Assembly: GCF_000429565.1 (NCBI RefSeq)
Contig: NZ_AUCC01000022.1
Coordinates: 1 to 40,652, forward strand
Source of the DNA: Arsenophonus nasoniae DSM 15247
Lineage (GTDB): Bacteria; Pseudomonadota; Gammaproteobacteria; Enterobacterales; Enterobacteriaceae
Direction: 5' to 3'
Length of the DNA: 40,652 nt
This document shows, piece after piece, positions 9,136-18,638 of this stretch. Position 1 is the stretch's first letter. Each line of letters starts with the position of its first letter. The notes beneath the pieces were generated by a model. That model did not search any database, was not told where the DNA came from, and saw nothing but the letters and a program-made list of their open reading frames with translations. The position numbers and the translations under genes were made by a program.

Positions 9136-11295
9136 CTATTTAATCGCATAGCCATAAGCACGTTTGCGGCCATCAGCATCGGTTTGCAGATATACGCCTT
9201 GTAGTTCAGGTGAAAAACCTGGGAACTGATTGATCCCTTCTTCTAACGCCAGAAAATAATTTTGCACCGCCCCGCCCCAGACTTCTCCTGGCACAACACA
9301 CAGTACGCCTGGTGGGTAAGGTAGCGCGCCTTCGGCTGCAATTCGACCGGCGATGTTTTCAATCGCAATCAATTCGACCTGGCCGCGTACAAACTGGATA
9401 TTGGCTGCTTGCGGTAACATGTTGACGGCTGGAAAATGCGCTTGACGAAACATCTCTTTTTGGAGCTGCTTTACGTTCAATTTGGCATATAAGTTATGCA
9501 TCTCTTGGCATAGCTGACGCAGGGTATAGTGCTGATAGCGTTGTTGGTTGCTACGGTAGAGTGTCGGTAAAACGTCAGCTAATGGGGCGTCGATTTCTAG
9601 TAAATGTTCAAAACGGGCAATTTGAGCCACCAGATGTTGCATTTTTGCTATCGATTCTGCCGGTGTGAGCAAAAATAGAATTGAATTTAGATCGCATTTT
9701 TCCGGGATAATGCCCTGTTCACGTAGGTAATTTGCCAGAATGGTGGCTGGTACACCAAAGCTTTCATAATCGCCAGTTTGGCTATTAATGCCGGGTGTGG
9801 TTAACATCAATTTACACGGGTCAACGAAGTACTGATTTTCGGCGTAACCATCAAACGAGTGCCAACGTTCACCGGGGGTAAATTTAAAGAAGCGTAAGTC
9901 ATTAGCGATTTCATCAGTGTCGTAGTCACTCCAGGGGCGATTATCGACCATTGCAGGAATAAATGGGCGGATGAGTTTACAGCAACTTAGTAATAATTTG
10001 CGCGTTTCGATACCGGTTTTTACGCAGTCTATCCATAGCCGTTTGCCACTTTCGCCGGCATGCATTTTGGCATTAACATCTAAAGCGGCAAATAGCGGGT
10101 AGAACGGGCTGGTGGAAGCGTGCATCATAAAGGCGTTATTCAAGCGTTTGTGATTGACATAACGTAGTTGCCCTTTGATATGACGGTCTTTTTTATGGAT
10201 TTGGGAAGTCTGTGAGAAACCTGCTTGTTGTTTGTGAACCGATTGGGTGACCAAAATACCGGGATCATTTTCATTGAGTTCCAGCAGTAATGGTGAACAG
10301 TCCTTCATCATTGGAATGAATTGTTCGTAACCTACCCAGGCAGAATCAAATAAAATATAGTCACAAAGATGGCCGATTTTATCGACAATTTGGCGTGCAT
10401 TGTAAATTGTTCCGTCATAGGTACCAAGTTGGATCACCGCTAGGCGGAAAGGTCGTTTTTGCTCTGCGTGCTCAGGGGAAGTTTTTTTGATCAGATCAAG
10501 CAGATAATCTTCATTAAAACAGTGAGCGTCGATGCCACCAATAAAGCCAAATGTATTGCGAGCTGTTTCTAAATAGATTGGTGTTGCACCTGCTTGGATC
10601 AGCGCACCATGATGATTGGATTTATGATTATTGCGATCAAATAACACTAAATCCCCGGGTGCCAGTAAGGCGTTTAATACCACTTTGTTGGCAGAAGAGG
10701 TACCGTTTAAAACAAAGTAGGTTTTATCGGCATTAAACACTTTTGCGGCGTATTGCTGTGCCGTACAAGGTACACCTTCATGGATCAAGAGATCGCCCAT
10801 TGAAACGTCCGCATTACAGAGATCTGAACGGAATAGATTTTCACCAAAATAGTCGACGAATAAGTTACCTAGCGGATGACGCCGAAAGAATGCTCCCCCT
10901 TGATGACCCGGACAATCGAAAGCGCTATAGCCTTGTTCGACATATTTTTTCAATTGGCCAAAAAAAGGTGACAGTAAATTTTGCTCATATTTTTGTGCCG
11001 CTGTTTCTAATTGCTTGGCATATAACTGGCTATTATCTTTGTTGAGATCGATAACACCCGCCAGACAAGAAAGTGTGTCGGCCGGAATAACTTGATTGCG
11101 ATGAATTAGCGCAAAGATCGGCTGACCAAAACTATGTTGTTTAATGGTGTCGAGCGCACCTTGTTGAATATCTTCCAGTGAGATAATAATCGCAGCTACA
11201 TCAGTGAAGTCAGTAGCAAAGATATTAACCAAGTTACGCTGGCTATCAATATAGTCACTGATATCAAAACTGGTAGCGAGTTTATATTGTTGCAT
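9136..11295 (-). CDS. speF: Inducible ornithine decarboxylase SpeF
   Basis: SpeF converts ornithine to putrescine and CO2 in the cytoplasm with pyridoxal phosphate. The 719 residues (E. coli 732) include the wing domain (about 1-105), the PLP large domain with DSAW (317-320) and the Schiff-base lysine K355 in SVHKQQAGFSQTSQIHKK, and the C-terminal domain ending in TDADGRKRAYGYAIK. It belongs to the fold type I Orn/Lys/Arg decarboxylases; neighbouring potE favours SpeF over SpeC. It is preceded by a long leader with the speFL peptide, which in E. coli makes expression respond to ornithine. It appears intact. Confidence 0.95.
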   Translation of the reverse strand: MQQYKLATSFDISDYIDSQRNLVNIFATDFTDVAAIIISLEDIQQGALDTIKQHSFGQPIFALIHRNQVIPADTLSCLAGVIDLNKDNSQLYAKQLETAAQKYEQNLLSPFFGQLKKYVEQGYSAFDCPGHQGGAFFRRHPLGNLFVDYFGENLFRSDLCNADVSMGDLLIHEGVPCTAQQYAAKVFNADKTYFVLNGTSSANKVVLNALLAPGDLVLFDRNNHKSNHHGALIQAGATPIYLETARNTFGFIGGIDAHCFNEDYLLDLIKKTSPEHAEQKRPFRLAVIQLGTYDGTIYNARQIVDKIGHLCDYILFDSAWVGYEQFIPMMKDCSPLLLELNENDPGILVTQSVHKQQAGFSQTSQIHKKDRHIKGQLRYVNHKRLNNAFMMHASTSPFYPLFAALDVNAKMHAGESGKRLWIDCVKTGIETRKLLLSCCKLIRPFIPAMVDNRPWSDYDTDEIANDLRFFKFTPGERWHSFDGYAENQYFVDPCKLMLTTPGINSQTGDYESFGVPATILANYLREQGIIPEKCDLNSILFLLTPAESIAKMQHLVAQIARFEHLLEIDAPLADVLPTLYRSNQQRYQHYTLRQLCQEMHNLYAKLNVKQLQKEMFRQAHFPAVNMLPQAANIQFVRGQVELIAIENIAGRIAAEGALPYPPGVLCVVPGEVWGGAVQNYFLALEEGINQFPGFSPELQGVYLQTDADGRKRAYGYAIK

Positions 11296-11560
11296 TTTAT
11301 TTCCTGTGAATTAAGACAATAGAATTGCAGCCAAAATGGATAAGAAAATATTTTGGCGTATTGTTTATTGCAAATTTAATTAAGCTAAATTTAATTTGGC
11401 TTAAAGCAATAAATAATTTTGTTAGATTAATTAACCTAAATGCGCTAATTGACAAGTATGAATAGTTAATGCCATAGACATGATTTATTTAAATCAATAA
11501 CATGGCTATTTGGGAATGACGATCCATACAGTAAAACAGCAGCATGGATGTCGAAAAGGA
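11296..11560 (-). promoter_or_regulatory. speF leader RNA downstream of speFL
   Basis: The 265 bases between the speFL stop and the speF start contain a nested dyad: GCCAT (11471-11475) with ATGGC (11502-11506), enclosing TGATTTA (11481-11487) and TAAATCA (11490-11496). In E. coli, ribosome arrest on speFL prevents Rho-dependent termination in the corresponding stretch. The sequence layout here is the same. The exact role of this hairpin is not known. Confidence 0.5.
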
Positions 11561-11668
11561 TCACCTGTGGGGATAGAAACGTTCAAAACTGAAACATGAG
11601 CGATGGCAGAACATCATTAAATGGGTTGTTCGTCTTATATGTGGCCAAAGTCGGTTATTATTTTCCAT
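11561..11668 (-). CDS. speFL: speF leader peptide SpeFL (ornithine-sensing arrest peptide)
   Basis: A 35-codon frame reads ATG at 11668 to TGA at 11563-11561. The peptide starts MENNNRLWPHIRRTTH and ends RFYPHR. The E. coli leader peptide SpeFL (34 residues) starts MENNSRTMPHIRRTTH. The shared pattern is MENN-R, PHIRRTTH, then M, F, HR, F, F, F at matching distances. In E. coli and Salmonella this nascent peptide binds ornithine inside the ribosome, stalls translation and allows speF-potE transcription. The position, on the same strand 265 bases ahead of speF, is the expected one. The C-terminal half is more diverged than the core, so ornithine sensing is likely but not proven. Confidence 0.9.
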   Translation of the reverse strand: MENNNRLWPHIRRTTHLMMFCHRSCFSFERFYPHR

Positions 11669-12062
11669 TTTGCACTTCTAAAAAAGCAGTTTGTTATATA
11701 GCGTCTCTTTATCAATATAAATTAATAAAAGAATTAAATAATGATGTTAATCAAAATTAGTATAAGAAGTTTTTTTAATTATTATCAAATTAACAATAAT
11801 GTTAGTAATAATGATGTTAATTATATTGTTTTTGTTAAATATAAATTTATTGTTGGTGTTTGTTTTATTACAGAATAATAATCTTATATTTTTGTTTTTA
11901 ATTTATTAATTTATTAATTTATTAATTTATTAATTTATTAATTTATTAATTTTAATGTTTTTTATTATGATAAATTATTCTTGATAATAGAATATGAAAT
12001 TACAAGTTGTTATAATAATTATGAAATAAATATTATTTTTTATACTAATGTGAGATTAATAG
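11669..12062. other. AT-rich intergenic region with octamer repeat
   Basis: This divergent region between speFL and the McrB-like gene is almost pure A/T after 11750. It must hold both promoters. Its only ordered element is the octamer array at 11901-11948. Confidence 0.6.
11901..11953. repeat. Tandem octamer ATTTATTA, six full copies plus a partial
   Basis: Six exact copies of ATTTATTA span 11901-11948, followed by the beginning of a seventh (ATTT). The array ends about 110 bases before the start codon of the McrB-like gene. Such arrays change copy number by slippage and could alter promoter spacing, but simple A/T expansion without function is equally possible. Confidence 0.9.
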
Positions 12063-14564
12063 ATGCAAGCTTTAGAACGTAGGGTTATTTGCACTTTAGA
12101 GAAAAAATATTCTTTCGAGAAAGAAGAAAAGATCGGAAGATTGAATGTTTTATTTGAAGTATTACCAGATGGTAATGTTAGTCCAGTGAATCAATTAGAA
12201 ATTTTTTGTGAAACAGGACAGGTATTTGTTACATCAGGTTTTAATGAAATAAGAGAAAGATTTAACGATGCTATTTTTGAAACCAAATGTAAACCCACAA
12301 GTTTTGAGCATAGAGATGGTGAATGTCGATACGTTAGTAATTCAAGTTCATGTGAGGATATACGAGGGATAATGGTTGCACAATTATTTAAAATGCCTCT
12401 ACCTAACATACTACATCCTGTAATAATTTTATCAGAGGCACCTCAAACAAAAATAATTTTTCTTGAAGATGATAAATTTATATATGGTCCATTTAGCTAT
12501 GAATTAAATGATAAAAATATTGGTAAGCAACATATATTAACCCTGGCTAGTATAACTACTCCCATTAATAAAATTCCTCCATTTCATATTGCAAAAATAA
12601 ACAAAGAAAAAGTAAATAATCACATTTCAGTAAATATAAGACAGGGAACATTTTTTTTGGGTAATGTTAAATATATTATAGAAAATAACGATGATATTAT
12701 TGATTTTATTTCTAATGAGCAAATAATTTCAACTTATGGAAATAAAATAGCTCAAAATTCAAATATAAGAAATTTTAGTAAGGGAACAATTACTTAAATA
12801 AGAAAACATTATTCTTCTACTATAGAATATAAAACATTTCCGCAGAGATTTAAACGTTTATTTCAATGTTTAGAAGATGCTGAGACATGGGATAATAGTA
12901 GAAAAGAATTATTTGATAATTTTCTGTCGAGTGAAAAAGGTAAAAATATACTAAAAAAATATATTGAAGATAATAAAGAACATTATTTTAAGGATGAGAA
13001 GAAATTATATATTGAGAAATTGAAAAAAGATACACTAGATAAGGAAAAATATCTCAAACAGCTACAGCTTGATAATAAAAAATTAGAACAAGAAATAAGA
13101 AAAAAAATCAGAGAAAGAGATCAATTTGAAGATGGAAGCAATTTTTTAACAAAAAAAGAAAGGAATGAATTAGAACAAAGTTTTTTTAAAAAGGAAAAAG
13201 AGTTAGAAGAGCTTAACAAAAAACTATCTTCTCTTGAATTTAAATATTATCATTTGAATACTATTTATAAGTTAAAAAAAGAAATTAATAATTTAGAACG
13301 GGATAGGGATAATTATCGCGATAGAAAAAAAGATATGAATGCGCAACTGAACGATGTAGAAAAGCGTTTAAAGGAAAATAATGAATCACTTATTGGTAAA
13401 CTGTTAGAATTTAAACCTTATGTTGATACTTTATGCGGAATCAGGCCAAAATCTCCAGTCAAGTCTCTAGACTATAAAGTCAATATAAGAAAGTTAGATT
13501 CTGACGCAAATATCGAAGACTTAAGAGAAAAACTGATTGATACGGTACTAGATTCTCTAGATAGTCAGGGGCGAAAGATTGATTATTATACTGCGGCTAA
13601 TTTGTTAACCACGATAGCACAATCTCAGTTTACGCTTTTTAGTGGCTTGCCTGGAACAGGTAAAACATCGTTAGCAAAAATGCTGGGAATTAGTTTAGGG
13701 TTAAAAAACAGATTTCTTAATATACCTATAGCACGAGGCTGGACTTCTTATCGCGATATTTTAGGTTTTTACAATGCTTTGTCACAAAGTTATGTTAGTG
13801 TATCATCTGGTTTATTTGAGTTATTAAAATATTTACATATGGAACAAAAAGAGCAAATTGATGGGGCTTTATCGATAATTTTACTAGATGAATTTAACTT
13901 ATCTCAACCTGAACATTATTTTAGTCAATTTATGGAAATGGCAGATCCTGAGTCTAAAAGAGAACTTTCAACTGGTGATCCAGATGAGCCATATTTCATT
14001 ATTCCTGAATATCTGAGGTTTTTAGGCACACTCAATCAAGATGAATCAGTACAAATTTTAACACCACGTCTGCTTGATAGAGCAGCTATCATTAATTTTG
14101 ATGAGTTTGAGTCTGATTATGAATTTTTGGAGTTTGGTACTAAGAAAGAATATTCGGTAGAGCCGATTAGTGGGAAAAAATTTATTGAGCTTTTTCAACC
14201 AAGCTCTTTAGATATGCCGTCAGATATTGAAAATACATTAAAAAATATCATTGATATCTTAAAAAAAGATAGTCCTGATTTAGGGATTCCCATAAATATT
14301 TCTTATAGAAAAATAAAATCAATTCGTTCATATCATAATGTAGTAGGGCCAATGATGTCTACTCAGAGCCGCTATACTGCTTTTGATTATGCGGTATCTC
14401 AGCACCTTATTCCATTATTGAATGGCTATGGTTCTCAGTTTGGTAAAAGATTGGAAAATCTTGAGAAAGAATTGCCCGATGATATGGAAAAATCTAGAAA
14501 GTATCTTAATAAATTGATTAATTATGGTAATCAAAATATGTTTAATTATGGAATTTCTTTATGA
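12063..14564 (+). pseudogene. McrB-like AAA+ NTPase with unknown N-terminal domain and coiled coil; in-frame stop
   Basis: One reading frame runs from the ATG at 12063 to 14564 (833 codons) but is interrupted by TAA at 12795-12797. The codons after the stop stay open and protein-like, and the next usable start is only a TTG at 13020, so a CAA-to-TAA nonsense change in a single gene is likely. Codons 1-244 form an unrecognised domain containing YGPFSYEL. Codons about 320-445 are a charged coiled coil. The McrB-type AAA+ domain follows: Walker A GLPGTGKT (528-535), GWTSYRDILGFYNAL, Walker B IILLDEFN (605-612), GTLNQDES (656-662) and TPRLLDRA with arginine candidates. It resembles the motor of type IV, McrBC-like restriction systems. 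Its stop overlaps the nuclease gene start by 4 bp (ATGA). Confidence 0.75.
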
Positions 14565-16379
14565 TTAGTTGGTTTTTATATATTAATAATAATAAAGAGG
14601 CTATTGAACTAAAGACAGATGAATTGATAGAAATAAAAGAGACTGATAGGCTTTTTTTTGTTGTTAAAATTAAAAGAAATATATTGGATGAAGTTGGATA
14701 TCCAATATTATTGTTAGGAGATATACCGGTCGTTTTTGATGATGAAGATTATATTGATAATGATGCGATTTTTAAGTCACAAAAAAGTGAAGATATAAAT
14801 CAATTAAGATATTTTTATAATTTTTTTGGTGAAAGCGAAGCTAAACTTTCATTTCAAAAAGATGATGAAAAATCTATTAAATTAAAGTTTAATATATTGG
14901 CAAGAAAGGAAAATGCTATATTGGCAAAACAAATGTTAGATTATCTGACTGATAGAATAGATGATGCTATTTTTATTTGTTTTTCCAGAAGCTCTATTCA
15001 CGGCACGTCTTCTGATAGAGAAAATTTTAATTTTAATAAATTCAATTTAATTGAAAAAGTTGTTGATTTTTTGAGGGAAAATATTTGTTTATTTGTAAGA
15101 GAAAATAAGCATACTTGGCAAACAGATATTATTCTTTCTAAAGTAGGTCAACCAACAGGAGCTGATTCAGTATATTGGGTTTTGTCTAACTTAGATAAAA
15201 TCACATTAAATAATGGAGATAATGTTAATGTTTTTTATAATAATAGAGGATATAGTTTATCTTTGATCCCTAAAGAGATAATAAAAAAGCAAACAGATAC
15301 TTATGAAAATCGAGTTATAAAATCTTTTTTATATCATGCTGAAGATTTTTTAAATAAACTAAAAAACAATATTCTAATTTTGATTGTAGTATTTTAAATA
15401 ATATTAATAATGATTATGTACGATTTGATCATACTATGTCACAATATATAAATATAGTATTAGAACATAAAATAAAGAATATACACTTATTGCAAAAAAA
15501 GTTGAAAGATATACATTACATTTTTGATAAAATTTTACCTGCTAAATTAATAAAAAATATTTACCCTAAATTTACACCATATGTAAATAGACATTATCAT
15601 TACCGTGAAGTTTTCACGTTAATTACAAAATGTTTAAAATCGCCTAGTCCAAAATTATTAGAAAGAGATTTATTATTTGGTATTAAAAATTTAGCTATTA
15701 TTTATGAGCTAACAATATTAATGAGTTTACATGATATATTTATAAATGATTTTAATGTTAAAATAAAAAGTAAAGAGTATCGACAATATTTAGCTGAACT
15801 GCCTTTCGGAGGGAAAAAAGTGAAGCATCTGATGGTGTCATTAATAATTTTTTTTCTTATTATAATGACGATTTTTACGTTGATATTTATTATGAACCAA
15901 AGATATTTTCATTTAAAGAATTTAATAAATCTGGAGATTTAATTAATATATCGAATAATTATGGTTCAAAAAAATATGGTGAATATTATATTTGCCCAGA
16001 TTTCATTGTAAAAATTTCCTCAGAATTATGGAAGGAACCTATTATATTAATTTTGGATGCAAAATATAAAAATTCACAGATGGTGAAAAAATATGATTTT
16101 GATAAATTAACTTTAAAATATCTTATTAACATTCATCAAGTAAATGAAGTAGAAGGTTTGAGTAATTCATTTAATAAAATACTTTTTATACTTTTTTCCC
16201 ACCAAAATAAAGGTATTTTTATTAAGAATGTATCAAAAGAACATTTAATTACAGGAAAATATCCCGCTTTACCTCAAACGATTGGGTTGCATTTTAATCC
16301 AATGGATAATGATACACTTGTTAAGTATATTCAGGCGTCTATTAACTATATGAATGTGAAGAAAAGAAATGTTTTTTGA
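14561..16379 (+). pseudogene. DUF2357/PD-(D/E)XK nuclease partner (McrC-like), two frameshifts
   Basis: Three frames in series encode one protein of about 606 residues: 14561 to about 15366, then to about 15819, then to the TGA at 16377-16379. Each switch lies in an AAAAAA run (15361-15366 and 15814-15819), and adding one A at each restores continuity. The N-terminal part looks like DUF2357. The C-terminal part has the nuclease pattern of the McrC/DUF524 type: YYEPKIF, CPDFIV (near 15994-16008), then ILDAKYK (LDAKY at 16053-16067), giving the PD...D-x-K core. By family knowledge such proteins cleave nucleic acid when driven by an McrB-like motor. The 4-bp overlap with the AAA+ gene supports a two-gene operon. 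It is inactive unless slippage restores the frame. Confidence 0.75.
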
Positions 16380-16482
16380 AAGTATCTACTTGAACAGCAA
16401 ACCCAATTGTACAATTTCGTTTTTTCAATGTTAAAATAACTTTTTTATCCAATCACTATTACAACATAGATCCTATCCTTTT

Positions 16483-17813
16483 ATGAGCAATAAACAACAT
16501 GTCCCTACAATAGGATTTTTATCATTAGGCTGCCCGAAAAATTTAGTTGATTCTGAGAGAATTTTGACTGAATTGCGGACGGATGGTTATCAAATTGTGG
16601 CCAGTTATCATGATGCAGATCTGGTTATTGTTAATACCTGCGGTTTTATTGATAGCGCAGTACAAGAATCATTGGAAGCCATTGGTGAGGCATTAAATGA
16701 AAATGGTAAAGTGATCGTAACCGGTTGTCTGGGAGCGAAAGAAGATCAGATCCGTGAAGTACATCCGAAAGTATTAGCTATCACGGGTCCACATAGCTAT
16801 GAACAAATGTTAGCCCATGTTCACCATTATGTTCCTAAACCGCAACATAATCCTTTTTTTAGTTTAGTGCCGCAGCAAGGGATCAAATTAACACCTAAGC
16901 ATTATGCTTATTTGAAAATTTCTGAAGGCTGCAATCACCGCTGTACATTTTGTATTATTCCATCGATGCGCGGTGATTTAGAAAGTCGGCCTATTGGTGA
17001 GGTATTAAGTGAAGCCAAACGTTTAGTCGCTGCGGGCGTAAAAGAGTTGCTTATTATTTCACAGGACACTTCAGCCTATGGTGTAGATATAAGCATCGCG
17101 TAGGTTTTTGGGATGGTCAGCCAGTTAAAACTAGTATGGTCAGCTTGTGTGAACAGCTTGCCGCTTTAGGCATTTGGATCCGATTGCATTACGTTTATCC
17201 CTATCCTCATGTTGATGACGTGATCCCACTAATGGCGCAGGGTAAAATTCTACCTTACTTAGATATACCCCTGCAACACGCGAGTCCAACGGTGTTAAAG
17301 CGGATGAAACGGCCGGGAGCAGTGGAGAAAACCTTAGAACGTATTCGCCGTTGGCGTGAAATTTGTCCAGCATTAACCTTACGTTCAACTTTTATTGTTG
17401 GTTTTCCAGGGGAGACTGAAGCGGATTTCCAGCTATTACTGGATTTTCTCCAACAGGCTCGTTTGGATCGGGTTGGTTGTTTTAAATATAGCCCCGTTGA
17501 TGGTGCACAAGCCAATGCGTTACCCGATCAAGTTCCAGAAGAAATAAAAGAGACACGTTATCACCGTTTTATGCAGGTTCAGCAGCAAATTTCTCCGCAG
17601 CGATTGCAGGAGAAAGTTGGCTCTAAGATCTGGGTAATCATCGATGAGCTCGATGATCAAGGAGCGGTAGGGCGTAGTATGGCAGATGCGCCTGAAATTG
17701 ATGGTGTAGTTTATCTTAATGGCGAATTTAATGTTAAACCGGGTGATATCGTTCAGGTATTCGTTGAACATGCTGACGAATATGATCTATGGGCCACGAG
17801 ACATATCCATTAA
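16483..17813 (+). pseudogene. rimO: Ribosomal protein S12 methylthiotransferase RimO, frameshifted
   Basis: RimO is a radical-SAM enzyme that adds a methylthio group to the conserved aspartate of ribosomal protein S12. The first frame (16483-17103) holds the N-terminal cluster cysteines C17, C53 and C82 (GCPKN, NTCGF, TGCLG) and the radical-SAM triad C150/C154/C157 in [11 protein letters not shown]. It shifts to ISIA and a stop. The frame with KHRVGFWDG then continues through [11 protein letters not shown] to the TRAM domain, ending at 17813. One missing base near 17090-17092 (AAG where AAAG is expected) explains it. The restored length is 443 residues against 441 in E. coli. Both halves look otherwise conserved, so the change is recent or a sequencing error. 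RimO is dispensable in E. coli. Confidence 0.9.
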
Positions 17814-17935
17814 TGTAAATCAAATCTATAAGGTATGATAGGGCTTTTATTTTTGCCTACTAATATGACTTATTAACAAAATTACGGCATTTTTTGAATT
17901 TTGTCCTATTTTAAATTCTTGTGTTAAAATTAATC

Positions 17936-17985
17936 TGTTCATTGTTTAGTTAATCATCCTAAACAGTGAACATTTTTATTTTTGA
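17936..17985 (+). terminator. Rho-independent terminator downstream of rimO
   Basis: TGTTCATTGTTTAG (17936-17949) pairs with CTAAACAGTGAACA (17959-17972) with one G-U pair, followed directly by TTTTTATTTTTG. Confidence 0.85.
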
Positions 17986-18038
17986 GCCTGCATCTTGTAT
18001 CGAAGATTATCTTATTGTATTTCTAAGGACAATAAATC

Positions 18039-18557
18039 ATGATTATTCGTTTATCTAAAGCGTTGGCTGTATGTGCGGTGGCGTTATATACAACGTTAGT
18101 GGTTATCGGTAATATTACCGATTATGACACCAATTTTGCCTTAATTCGTCATGTTCTTTTGATGGATACTATCTTTCCTGAGGCCACCATTAAGTACCGC
18201 GCGATTGAGTCTCCAACTGCCCATCATGCTAGTTATATCATTCTCATTATTCTGCAAACATTAACAGCAATACTTTGCTGGATTGGCGGCATTAGGTTAT
18301 TAGCTAATTTGAAAAATACCGCGGCTAATTTTAATAGAAAGAAAAAAATTGCCATTGCTGGCTTAACCTTAGGTTTTTTGACCTGGCAAGTTCTATTTAT
18401 GTCATTAGGCCGAGAGTGGTTTGGCATGTGGATGTCTGAATGGAATAGCGGGGCAGAAGCGTTTCAAGTTTATACCACTATTTTGCTGGTGCTTATTTAT
18501 CTTGTTCATCGCGATAGAGACCGTAATCGTGAGCGTGAGCATAATGAGATGAAGTAA
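18039..18557 (+). CDS. DUF2165 family membrane protein
   Basis: The 172-residue product has four likely membrane helices (about residues 5-25, 65-90, 105-125 and 140-160) and ends in a charged tail (HRDRDRNREREHNEMK). The sequence fits the DUF2165 family of small inner-membrane proteins: SKALAVCAVALYTTLVVIGN, then NFALIRHVLLMDTIFPEA, and a final FQVYTTILLVLIYL. The role of the family is unknown. The start is supported by AAGGA 7 bases upstream. It is a single gene between terminator-like hairpins. Confidence 0.75.
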   Translation: MIIRLSKALAVCAVALYTTLVVIGNITDYDTNFALIRHVLLMDTIFPEATIKYRAIESPTAHHASYIILIILQTLTAILCWIGGIRLLANLKNTAANFNRKKKIAIAGLTLGFLTWQVLFMSLGREWFGMWMSEWNSGAEAFQVYTTILLVLIYLVHRDRDRNREREHNEMK

Positions 18558-18600
18558 CCTTTTTTGTATGCCGTGAGTTGCAGCTCATCTTATTGGCAAA

Positions 18601-18638
18601 GTTCATTAGCATTTATAAACTTATAAATGCTAATGAAC
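18601..18638. repeat. Perfect 38-bp palindrome behind the DUF2165 gene
   Basis: GTTCATTAGCATTTATAA (18601-18618) and its exact complement TTATAAATGCTAATGAAC (18621-18638) are separated by only two bases. It lies 43 bases after the DUF2165 stop. It may act as a terminator stem, but no U-tract follows on either strand. Confidence 0.85.

Noticed and set aside
10551-11045. Plus-strand frames inside speF
   Set aside because: Antisense shadows of a conserved gene; no ribosome sites or recognisable domains.
12191-12409. Minus-strand 72-codon frame in the McrB-like N-terminal region
   Set aside because: No ribosome site or homology; the plus frame is the protein-like one.
17814-18038. tRNA or small RNA gene after rimO
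   Set aside because: The only structure is a standard rho-independent terminator; no cloverleaf could be drawn.
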